Below are positions 20,837 through 30,900 of a stretch of 64,000 bases of DNA, in pieces. The notes beneath the pieces were generated by a model. It was not told the origin of the DNA and made no database searches. It was given only the letters and a program-made list of their open reading frames with translations. The DNA is from Incurvaria masculella (Eukaryota; Arthropoda; Insecta; Lepidoptera; Incurvariidae): the NCBI GenBank assembly GCA_946894095.1, contig OX335642.1:21401021-21465020 (forward strand). The letters are read 5' to 3'. How positions within the stretch are numbered: the stretch's first letter is position 1; every line of letters starts with the position of its first letter. Both the position numbers and the translations under genes were made by a program.

Positions 20837-21426
20837 GCGCACCAGTGTCACACACAGCGAATAATCACAGCGATTAGGCAATCTCAGTCATTATTCGCTG
20901 TGTTTGACAGGAATTTGCTGCGATTAGCCATTCCGCTCCGCGCGCCGTTCTGTGTGGTTCCCGACAGCTCGTTTTTTAGGGTTCCGTACCCAAAGGGTGA
21001 AAACGGAACCGTATTACTAAGCCTCCGCTGTCCGTCCGTCCGTCCGTCTGTCACAGGGCTGTATCTCATGAACCGTAATAGGTAGGCAGCTCAAAATTTC
21101 ACATAAATATACAGAGTGTGTATTTATTTTGCCGCTATAACAACAAATAGGTAGAATAAAAAAATTATAAAAATAAAGGGGGGTCCCATACAAAAAATTA
21201 CATTTCCTGTGTGTGTTTAGAAAATATGAGCATTTATCACCATTTGCTTTCATAACTACGCGCATGCCAACCAAATACACTGATTTAGACGTAGGGGCAC
21301 CAACAAATGCTGACTTTTTCCTGTGAGTTCCAGCTGTGTGTAGCAGGCAGCAGCGAATTGTGGCTGCGAGTAATTTTCGCAGCGAATGCACTCGTAGCGA
21401 AAACTCGCTGTGTGTGACACAGGCTT
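20837..21426. mobile_element. TIR element, family H, split by a family A repeat
   Basis: The left terminus contains AGTGTCACACACAGCGAATA and the right terminus its approximate inverse TCGCTGTGTGTGACACAGGC. The GCAGCGAAT/CTCGCTG motif recurs inside. A minus-strand family A repeat occupies 20972-21200. No transposase is seen. Confidence 0.65.
20972..21200 (-). repeat. Family A repeat, copy 2 (head truncated)
   Basis: Begins TTTTTTAGGGTTCCGTACCC, with (GTCC)n near 21030, and stops around 21200 before the AAACCGGCC head. Nested in element H. Confidence 0.85.
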
Positions 21427-21429
21427 AAC

Positions 21430-22090
21430 GTGTAATACAAATTGTATGTGTCATTTTTTCTTCTTTTTTTGCTGATAGGATGAAGTCTGAAGTGAGAGTG
21501 AGCACTGGGCTGTGTTCGAGCAGACTGCTGCGAGCCGCTCGCTGTTAGAAGGAGCAAGAAAAAGCGTTTTCGCTAACCGAATATCCGTGTATCTACTTCA
21601 GCCGTCTTCGCTGACCGTTAAATTCGTTGGAAGTCTCTCAGAATCACTGTATTTTGTCACACCTCTCCGAAGTGTTACGCGGACCGGGGAAATATCTGTC
21701 AATTGTCACTTAAACGTCAGCAATCAAATCACCTACACCTTACTTATATTTTTTTTCATCTAAGCTTATTATGTGCTACAATTTCGTAAGATGGAGTTGA
21801 ATTTCGTATCTATTGGAAATTAGGTAAGCTTTTAAAACATTTTGATAGAAATGCTTGGTTTTGTCGCGATTGCCTTACACGATAAAAATAATTTTAATTA
21901 ATGTAATGTAAAAGTGGCGTTCATCTCTACTCTTTTTCGTTTTGGCGTTCGTGCTGGTGCTTGGATTCCGTTCCGTAACGGACAGTACCTACGGAGCGGG
22001 ATGGAATCTTATTTGCTCGAAAAACCTCATTTATCATCTGTGATTCACTGGGACAAAAGATGCAATAATTTCATTCCCTATACTTTATTT
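21430..22090. other. Upstream region of the minus-strand gene, no gene seen
   Basis: No feature supported beyond short, shadow-like frames. Confidence 0.4.
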
Positions 22091-22099
22091 TTTAGACGG

Positions 22100-22330
22100 A
22101 GTTATGAATACTAGATTGGAGCCACAGATTAGAGCGGCCATCGCCGCCGTCCCCGCGCCCCGCCTCCTTCCGTGTCCGCGCCCCGCCTTCCCGCCTCTAC
22201 CGCCGTTTCTTCCTCTCTGCCCTCTGCCAGTTCCTCTTGCTACCCCGCGACTGACCTCAGTCGCTAAAAGCTTCTCCATCGCGAAGCGTGTGTTGCTGCG
22301 CGCTAACGACAACGAAATACTTTACGAATA
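22100..22330. promoter_or_regulatory. CpG/pyrimidine-rich island
   Basis: A C-rich, CpG-rich block (GCCGCCGTCCCCGCGCCCCG) in AT-rich surroundings about 2 kb upstream of the ATG at 20076. It could be a promoter or untranslated first exon of that gene. Composition alone supports this. Confidence 0.25.
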
Positions 22331-22854
22331 TATACACCAGGGACTCTACATATCTCTGTGCTTCAGGACATGTAATCCCTTTTCATCTGTTCATTGCAAA
22401 GTGCTAGTGGAGTGATTTTTATTTTTTCAAAACGACAGCAGTTTCTAGTAAGTATTTATAGGGCATAACTGGTTTTATTTTACAGCAGGTTCAAGTTACC
22501 ATAATATTTCTCCCAGTGCGTCCGCTCGAGGGGCAGATTCATTTGATAGTTTTATGCTGTAACAGAGGTATATCAAATACGTACGTATAATGCGAATAAT
22601 CCTAGTTGATTTTCTACAAAAAAAATGATCGAATTGAAAATTGTCGCCATTTTAAAGTGAAGTGAGTTCGGCGTAAGCAACTAATTTATTTTCAATGTTT
22701 CCTTTTTCGGGCCCCTGGAACATGTTATAGATAGGTCGTTTGAGGCTTGTCAAATCGGCATGTTTAGTTTTGTGTGAAGATTAAAAGTGTTACGTTCGAT
22801 CGTTGCTCTTCACATAGGCAAATGTGCATATAGTGAAAATGACTTAAAACCAAT

Positions 22855-23065
22855 GTTTTTATGTTACTGGACACGGATGGCGACTAATACCACATTCACT
22901 GTCATGTTAGCACAACACTCCACATGGGAACGACATTCCATGCCAGAAGCTTCCTTATACTGCGCGGCTACATTTAACTGGATGGAAAACACGGACAATC
23001 TTAATTCCCGCTTCGACCATCGTTCATTCTATGTGATGGTACTAATCCGGGCGGGGTGAACCCTA
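22855..23065 (-). repeat. Family B SINE copy
   Basis: Contains GACACGGATGGCGACTAATA, GGATGGAAAACACGGACAAT and a CTACCGCTTAGTA segment in family B order. The T-run side is left, so the SINE reads on the minus strand. Confidence 0.7.
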
Positions 23066-23069
23066 CCGC

Positions 23070-23625
23070 TTAGTAAATAAGGAAGGGGACCGGGAGTGAT
23101 CCGTCGAGCTGTGCTAATGCCGTTGCCGATGTGATCCAGGGAGCTATGGAATTATTTATTCCTAGCTCTACCAAATCCCTCGGTGGTAAATGCCCGCCAT
23201 GGTTAAACGCGGAATGCGTGGACGCCTGTTCTACTAAGAATGCGACCCACCGTGCATGGACCCGTGCAAGAACACGTTGTGATCCAGAGGCCCTTAACGT
23301 AGCCATCATATCCAGTAAGAGGAAAATCGCAAGAGAAAAGTTCGAGCATATCGGCTGAATTGGCGAGAAGTTGATCAGCCACCCAACTGAGAGCCGTCAA
23401 TTCTGGTCCCTCGCCAAATCTGTCGAAGCAAATTTCTGCCGTTCTCACTTCCACCATTGCAGCAGCCTGATGGATCACTTGCTTTTTCCGCTGACCTTCT
23501 CGTGGACCTCTTTGCGGCGAACTCGCGCCTGTGGACGATAATCTCGTAGTTAGGTACGAAATTTTGACAGGTGCTCGTCAGATTGTATACCAAACTGCCC
23601 GTAGTGATGTGGCCACCTACTGATT
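23070..23625 (+). pseudogene. Jockey/R1-like LINE fragment (pre-RT linker)
   Basis: The plus strand encodes CPPWLNAECVDACSTKNATH, RAWTRARTRCDPEALN and SSKRKIAREKF, the segment between endonuclease and reverse transcriptase in jockey-type LINEs. Frame shifts follow, after which scraps such as FWSLAKSVEANFC continue. No catalytic domain remains. The end coincides with a GATT tandem run near 23620. Confidence 0.65.
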
Positions 23626-23754
23626 GATTGATTGATTGAAAATTCTTTATTAAGCCACAAAAAAAAACACCAGAATAGTTTTCTTGTAATACTCGTCGCT
23701 GCTGACAATTTAATGAATCCCGCACCCACGATTGATAGAAATGCCAATTATTGA

Positions 23755-23895
23755 CTTAGGATTCCCAGATTCCCTAAGATTACTCCAGATTACCTCAGAT
23801 TCCTCAGACTCCCACCAGATTCCATGGACACAAGACTACCTCAGATTACTGAGATTACCAAACAATTGTACACCAGATTCCCTGAGTGACTGACT
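23755..23895 (+). repeat. CAGATTCC-type degenerate tandem array, left arm
   Basis: About ten diverged units of CAGATTCC(C/T)TA type. The last part, ACCAGATTCCCTGAGTGACT, has an inverted partner at 24962-25090. Confidence 0.6.
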
Positions 23896-23999
23896 CTTCG
23901 GGTTATTTGACCAAAATATCAGGCACGAATATTATTCATACGTTATTGTTGAGGTTGCTTTCAAACCATTTCACTCTTGTTTCTGTAGGATAATGTTAT

Positions 24000-24131
24000 A
24001 TTGATGTATTTGCTACCTACCTACCTATTACGGTTCATGAGATACAGCCCTGTGGCAGACGGACGGACGGACAGCGGAGTCTTAGAGTAATAGGGTTCCG
24101 TTGGTACCTTTTGGGTACAGAACCCTAAAAA
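24000..24131 (+). repeat. Family A repeat, copy 3 (5' truncated)
   Basis: Starts at CCTACCTATTACGGTTCATG and ends GGGTACAGAACCCTAAAAA. A short (GGAC)n is present. Confidence 0.85.
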
Positions 24132-24704
24132 TATGAATCCAAGAGTGAGTTTACACCTAATTGACGAAAATTAACGAATTGGTTTTGATGAGTGAGAGTT
24201 TGCGAGCATCAAAACATGTGACAGGTAAATGGCCGTTCTTATGATTTTTTGACTGAAGCAATGATCTTGTTCAACTCCAAGGGTCCATTAGCCCTTAGTA
24301 ATATTTGATATTAGGTCCCTCTACCCGTTTCTGTCTTGTTAGACGGACTGATGGACAACAAAGTAGTCCTAGAATAATAATTAACCCTTAATAATTAAAG
24401 GTTTGGTTTTTGCCTGTTGAGGTCAGAACCCTAAACACAAAAGCCGTTTTCTGGTGTGAGTTTCTGAGTCATGGAATGGAACACGGCCATCGATAAACAC
24501 GGCCGCGGCGCGGCGCAAGGCTGCGTATTCACAACGGCTGCCTTATGCATGCATCTTTCTCAGAATACGCCGAGAAAACGGACGAAATGGCCTCGGATCA
24601 TGCGGTCTCACTTCTCGCCCACAATGTTATTGTGCGGTCAGATGTTTGCTTAATATTCTGGAAATATCGCAAAAATAGAGCTATTGATTCATTAGCGCCG
24701 TTTT

Positions 24705-24800
24705 TTTTTATGTGACTGGACATGGATGGCTAATACCACACCTTGTGTCATGGTATTAGCCCAACACACCACATGGGAACTAGGTGCCATGCATAAACCA
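24705..24800 (-). repeat. Family B SINE, 3' end
   Basis: T-run followed by ATGTGACTGGACATGGATGG and ACACACCACATGGGAAC; stops near 24800. Confidence 0.7.
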
Positions 24801-24961
24801 TGAATAAACCATACCTATTCACTTGTTGTGTGATTATAATTTCTTTATCGGACCAACTTGTCGTTCTGGATGACCTCGGGTGAATCAATTAGGAAAACGC
24901 TACATAGGTATGTTACCTTTACGTATTTCCATTAGTCCGAGGAGTTTTAGTTCAATGGAGG

Positions 24962-25090
24962 AGTTAGTCACTCAGGGAATCTGAGTACAATTGTTTGGTG
25001 GTAATTTTAGGTGTCAGTCTGGGGAATCTGGTGGGAGTCCGAGGAATTTCAGGAAATCTGGAAATCTCAAGGAAATCATTTGCAATCCTA
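24962..25090 (-). repeat. CAGATTCC-type array, right (inverted) arm
   Basis: AGTCACTCAGGGAATCTGAG and following GGAATCTGGTGGGAGTC units are the reverse complement of the 23755-23895 array, giving an inverted repeat with a loop of about 1.07 kb. Confidence 0.6.
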
Positions 25091-25315
25091 TCAAATTCAT
25101 GTTAACGTCGGGGAATCGTAGGTGCTGGAGTTATAGGAAAATCGTCGGCAGCGGCGAGTAGGTATTACCGAAATAATTCGAAAATCCGAAAATCTACCAC
25201 CGTTACCTTTTTTTCGCTCATGCGAAATTTGTTTGCAGTATTTCTCTTAAACTGGGAGCATAAGTTTCAATTTCGAAGGCAATTCTCCGCGTTACCTATC
25301 TCTTTGCTAATTCGA

Positions 25316-25607
25316 AAAACCGGCCAAATGCAAGGCGGACTCACACACAAAGGGTTCCGTACCATGTTACAAGATTGAACACAAAAAAACGTTTTTTTGT
25401 ATGGGCCCCACCTTTAATTTTGATAATTTTTTTATTTTACTTATTTTTTGTTCTAGCGGCAAAATAAATACACACTCTGTAAAAATTTCAGCTGCCTACC
25501 TATTACGGTTTATGAGATATAGCCCTGTGACAGACGGACGGACGGACGGACGGACAGCGGAGGCTTAGTAATAGTTATCACCCTTTGGGTACGGAACCCT
25601 AAAAATG
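25316..25607 (+). repeat. Family A repeat, copy 4
   Basis: Near full length, from AAAACCGGCCAAATGCAAGG to GGTACGGAACCCTAAAAA, with about five GGAC units. Confidence 0.85.
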
Positions 25608-25784
25608 TTTGTAGTATTCCACTCTTATTGGGAGCATACGTTTCATTTTGGAAGACAACCCTCTGCATGCCTTTTTTTGCCCTTTCTTAGTCCCCGCACA
25701 AAATAAACTAATTTAAATATTTTTTGGATTTACTAGCAATCTTGTAGTCCTTAGTAATCTTACGAAATCCCGAAATCTTACGAA

Positions 25785-25829
25785 AATAAAAACATACTTT
25801 GTGAAAATTTCAGCTGCCCAACTATTGAC
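25785..25829 (+). repeat. Family A repeat, copy 5, left piece
   Basis: CTTTGTGAAAATTTCAGCTG and CCCAACTATT match the family A mid-section and stop abruptly. The repeat resumes at 26366, so it is split by the LINE tail at 25830-26365. Confidence 0.65.
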
Positions 25830-26365
25830 TTCAACTAATGACTCACTCAGGTTGGGACACACACTGTGAGCCACTATTCAAAAAACTAGGATTACTGACA
25901 ATGTTTAATATCTATGTTCTGAGAGCAGTCATGTATGTAAAAACGAATCCTACAGAGTATAACACTTTCAACCATAATTATAACACAAGAAACAAGGAGA
26001 ACATTCAACAATGGAATCACAAAACAGAAAAATTTAAAGCTAGCGTAATATTTAATAGTATTAATATATATAATAAATTACCCTTGAAACTGCGTGACGA
26101 GGACATCGAAATAAAATATTTTAAAAAAATGTTGATAAAATGGCTACTCTCCAAGTCATTTTATGACTTGAAACTCTTTGACATCATTGTATAAATACTT
26201 TTAATTTAATTAATTTATTTGACTATATATTTTAAAATTTAAAATGATGACTTATAGCATATTTAGTACATAATAATTGTAAGTAATTGTAATAACATGC
26301 ATGATTTGACAATGTATCAATAATACTGAATAAAAAATTCATTCAAAAATTCATTCAAATTCATT
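25830..26365 (+). mobile_element. 5'-truncated LINE 3' end inserted in a family A repeat
   Basis: An open frame at 25838-26194 encodes about 118 residues: CEPLFKKLGLLTMFNIYVL, then a YNTRNKEN-like segment and INIYNKLPLKLRD. This is the C-terminal tail after the reverse transcriptase in CR1/jockey-like LINEs. A short AT-rich 3' UTR follows, ending in repeats of AAATTCATTC, as at many insect LINE ends. Severe 5' truncation is the normal outcome of target-primed reverse transcription. Confidence 0.7.
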
Positions 26366-26530
26366 CATTACGGTTTATTATTACATATACACACACATAT
26401 AGTATACATATATATTATACGTTACAGCCCTGTGACAGACGGACGGACGGACGGATGGACGGACGGGCGGACAGCGGAGGCTTAGTAATAGGGTTCTGTT
26501 GGCACCCTTTGGGTACGGAACCCTAAAAAT
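26366..26530 (+). repeat. Family A repeat, copy 5, right piece
   Basis: Resumes at ATTACGGTTTATTATTACAT, contains an added AT/ACAC stretch, then CAGCCCTGTGACAGACGG and the normal tail GGTACGGAACCCTAAAAA. Confidence 0.75.
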
Positions 26531-26629
26531 GACAAATCCAAGTGCAGGGTAGCTGTACTCCGTTTCTCTTCTGTCGTAGTTGTGGGTACCGATATTGTAG
26601 TGCTGTCTGTGAATTTCGCACATAAACAA

Positions 26630-26860
26630 CAATGGCGTCCCGTAAACACTACGCGGAGGCGCCCGCAACATGGCGGGCGGCGGCAAAGGTGGCGGCGGCC
26701 GGTGATATCACCACGCACTCGGTTATTGGGACGTTCAAGCTAATATTAGCGAATTGGCACGAATCCATTTTGTTCCGAGTCCGCCTTGCGTGTTCCTGTG
26801 TATCGCCGCTCCGCCGCAGCCGCCGACGCGCCGCCGTCGCTGAATGCGCTGTCTTATTGA
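26630..26860 (+). other. CpG-rich block with a possible first exon (MASRKHYAEAP...)
   Basis: The ATG at 26632 opens a GC-rich frame (MASRKHYAEAPATWRAAAKV) with a possible donor GGCCG-GTGATA about 70 bases on. I could not find a phase-matched second exon or a domain. It may be a promoter-associated exon or chance. Confidence 0.2.
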
Positions 26861-26869
26861 ATTGACATG

Positions 26870-27381
26870 TTCGCTAACATCGGCATCGAATGCAGGCTAG
26901 ATCCTCCCTTGTGGGTGCAGGTTAGCAGTTACGCTTGATATGTCAAATTTCGAAACCGTTCCCGCTCTTAACAAATTGGCCTTCGGGGTAACGTCGTACC
27001 AGTCCTGCAGCACCTTGACCGACTGGGCTCCAATATGTTCAAAATACGGAAAGTCCCGGTTTGTATTGAGTCCAAGGCCAAAATTGCCTCGGAAAACTGG
27101 TGATCCTATACATTTGTAGAATGCTCAATTACCGGAGCAACCACCTCTTCTATACAATTCACAGAAAATACACATATGTATGCAATCACTAAAATCACCA
27201 GTGCCTGGTAGGGTCCTTATGCTCAATCAAAGAGATTGGCTCAATACACCGTTGAGCCGCACTCGCCGATGGCACCCGATGGCTTGGGGTCTCTGAGCTA
27301 CAAATTGTTAGAGGTACTAGGTATCATGGGCGTTGCCATAGCCTACTACTGAAGCAATCTCCGGAGGGAGTCCAGCTGACT
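26870..27381. other. No gene seen
   Basis: Unique-looking sequence to the left of the BEL/Pao insertion; no feature supported. Confidence 0.4.
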
Positions 27382-27386
27382 GTCCA

Positions 27387-27843
27387 TGTACGGTATTTTT
27401 ATAGATTTTGGACTGACTACTCCAGACAAGCATGCGTACCAACCTTGACTTCCGATTCGGTGCTCTCCTACTCTCAGGCGCCTGGAGTCCGTTGGTTGTT
27501 GAAGACACACACACTATCTGGTCCATAGGTTTTCGATAAACTTGGTGGTTGGTCCCGTGGGAACGCTGCTGAATCGATCGAATATCGACACATCGACGGC
27601 TGGGTTGCGGAACAACACGCGTGCGCTTCGAGTGCGTGATGACGAGGACTGCTTGACTGACTCGCAGCCAAGATGGCTCCAAATCGTTCATCTCAGTTAG
27701 CACGCATCATTCCAGTAGTATGACAGTCCTTTTTCTATCTAATAAAAAAATATGAAAGTATAACTAACGAAAAGTTTGGAAAGAAATGTGCCACCAAGAT
27801 GAATTTGTAATAAACAAATTTGTGAAGTATTTAATACGGAACA
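27387..27843 (-). repeat. BEL/Pao 3' LTR
   Basis: 457 bp, matching 33747-34203 except for two adjacent bases. On the minus strand it begins TGTTCCGTATTAAATAC and ends ACCGTACA. Confidence 0.97.
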
Positions 27844-27946
27844 TACCGCTCACCTAAAATACTATGCTATTTTACATGTGATGTAATCAGGTAATGTAAA
27901 TAAATATAACTAAATATTAAAGAAAAAGAATAAGAATAAGAATGAA

Positions 27947-30900
27947 CTAAGCTATGGGCAGTGGGCACACTTTGACTGCAGGGCGTTTAACTAAATGATT
28001 GCCCAGTCGCAGTGTGACGACCCGCACCACTCCATCAGATCCAGGATGCGTTGCATGCACGAGACCCAGTCGCCACTGCAGTGGCGGCAGGTTTTCATCT
28101 TTTACAAGAACAACCGTCCCTTCTGTGAGAGGGGCTTTACTGTCAGGTCGGGTCCACTTGCCTCGCTGCTGCAGACCATGGAGATACTCTACACTCCAAC
28201 GTCGCCAGAAGTGTTGAGAGCACTGTTGGATCAGTTGCCATCGCGTAAGGCGGTTTGGTACTTGGTCGTTAAAATCCATGTCCGGCAGGGAGACAAGTGG
28301 TCCACCGATCAGGAAATGAGCGGGAGTCAAAGGCAACGGATCTGACGGATCCGTGCTAAGTACACAGAGTGGTCTTGAATTAAGCATTGCCTCAATTTGG
28401 CAGAGCAATGTGTGAAATTCGTCGTAGGTCAATATTTGAGTTCCTACAACACGATAAAGATGATGTTTCGAGCTCTTCACTCCGGCCTCCCACAAACCTC
28501 CGAAATGAGATCCGTAGGCGGGGCTGAAATGCCAAGTAATTCCTTGTTTCAGTCCGTTGGAAATAATGCAATCGTTGACACCATTGTCGTTTAAGAAATC
28601 GTACATTTCTTTTAGACGTTTATCAGCGCCAACGAAGTTTTTCCCGTTATCCGAATAGATATCTGTGCACAGACCACGCCTAGAACAAAAACGGCGCAAT
28701 GTAGCTAGGAAAGCGTCCGTAGACAAATCTGACACGATTTCCAAATGAACTGCTCGAGTTGCCATGCAGATAAACAAGCAGATATACGATTTAATAACTT
28801 TGGCATTCCTGACTTTGTTGGCTCGAGTTGAGAATGGACCAGCAAAATCCACGCCTACTTTGATAAAAGGCCGTATTTGGTTTAACCGTGCAGCGGGTAA
28901 GGAAGCCATTTCAGGTTGAGGTGAAGTTGGACGGCAACGAAAACATCTAACGCAGCGATGAGTTCGCTGACGGATGATATCGCGCGCCGACAGTATCCAG
29001 AAACGCTGGAGTAATAGGTACTGCAGCGCCTGAGGACCTGGATGAAGATGAACGCGATGAGCGTCATCGATGATTAAAGTCGTTAAAGGATGTTCCTTAG
29101 GTAAGATAAGCTGATGCTTAGCTTCAAAATTCAAATAATCAGATCTCTCGATCCGCCCACCAACTCGAAGTAGGCCTTCGGAATCGATAAAAGGCTTGAG
29201 CCTTTGCAGACGTGTTGAACAGGGTTTACCTTTTTTAAGGTTTTCTATGTCATCTCCAAATACAGTGCCTTGAACAATTTTAACGAGATATTTCAAAGCT
29301 GATTGAAGTTCAGATACCATTACGAATTTATTTCCAGTCTTGGAACTGACTTTAAGAAAGCGTAAGATGTATGCAGTTACACGGAGTAACCTACCTAAGG
29401 AAGAAAACCTTTTGAAAAGATCACAATAATGTTGTGTTGTCGAACTAAAAACGTGCAGACGTTTTTCTTCTTCTGTTGAACGTGCACAAGAAACTACGTT
29501 AGGCCAAGTATCTGGCGCATCCTTTAGCCAGGCAGGGCCGGAAAACCATAGCGGATGATCAATCAGAGCGGATGGCAAAGCACCGCGACTTGCAACATCG
29601 GCTGGGTTGTCAGACGAACGAACATGGCGCCAGCAGCTGGAAGGAATGCGCTTTTGAATTTCTGTAACCCGATTGGCTACAAAAGTTTTCCAATTGTGTG
29701 GTGAGGAACTCAACCACGCCAGAACTGTCGATGAATCGGAGAACACGACGATGTTGTCCAAGTGTATGAGGTTCATATAAATGCTTTGTACGCTTTCTAT
29801 TAGCTTGGCCAATAAGAGCGCACCATTAAGCTCTAGTCTCGGGATAGAAATGCGTTTTAGGGGTGCTACTTTTGTTTTCGCAATAAGGAGGTGAACGTGT
29901 ACCGTGCCAATGCTATCGCTAGAGCGAAGGTAAATAACACCTGCATACGCCTTCTCCGACGCATCAGCAAATCCGATGAGTTGGACGCTATCGTGAGTTG
30001 GCAAGATGTGTCGAGGCAAGCTAACGTCTGATAGAAGGGGAAGTTCTGATAAGAATAACTTCCAGGCCTCGATGACTTCAACCGGAGGAATTTCATCCCA
30101 ATCAGTTCCACAGAGCCATAAGCGTTGGATAAAGTGTTTAGCGTACAAAATGACAGGTGCCAACCATCCAAGAGGATCGTAAATCCGTGCTATCTCGGAT
30201 AGAATGGCACGCTTTGTGCATTTTCGTTCCAACGGTTTAATGCTGTATTTGAAGCAATCACTCTGCGGATTCCATTCCAGGCCGAGCACCTTTACCGAGG
30301 AGTCGCCGTCAAGGTCAGCAAACGAGATTGTGTCTGGTGCAACGGGAGGTTCCCGCTCACCATTTGAATCCTTGGGGATCATGGGTGAATCCAATGAGAC
30401 AAGTTCTTCGTAGTTGCTAGTCCACTTACGTAGCTCGAAACAACCAGCAGCACATATGTCGTTGAGTTCCTTTTTTAACTCTAACGCTGCTGTGATTGAA
30501 TCGGCGCCGGTCACCACGTCGTCAACGAAAATATCACAGAGAAGAACGCGCGCTGCTTGCGGCCAACGAGATGATTCATCGCATGCTAGTTGGCGTATAG
30601 CGCGTATGGCGAGGAAAGGGGCAGCACTCACACCGAAAGTAACAGTGCGCAAGCGGTACTCGCGCACCGGTTGAGCGGGATCAGTGCGCCACAAGATTCT
30701 TTGAAGATCCTGTTGCTCTGTTTGTATGAGTATCTGCCGGTACATTTGTTTTATATCGGCAGTAAATACGACGAGATGAAGGCGAAACTTCAAAATTACA
30801 GCCACAATATCCTGCTGTAATTTGGGTCCTACTAACAAGATGTCATTTAAGGATGTACCAGACGAAGTTTTACACGACGCGTCAAATACTACGCGTAAAG

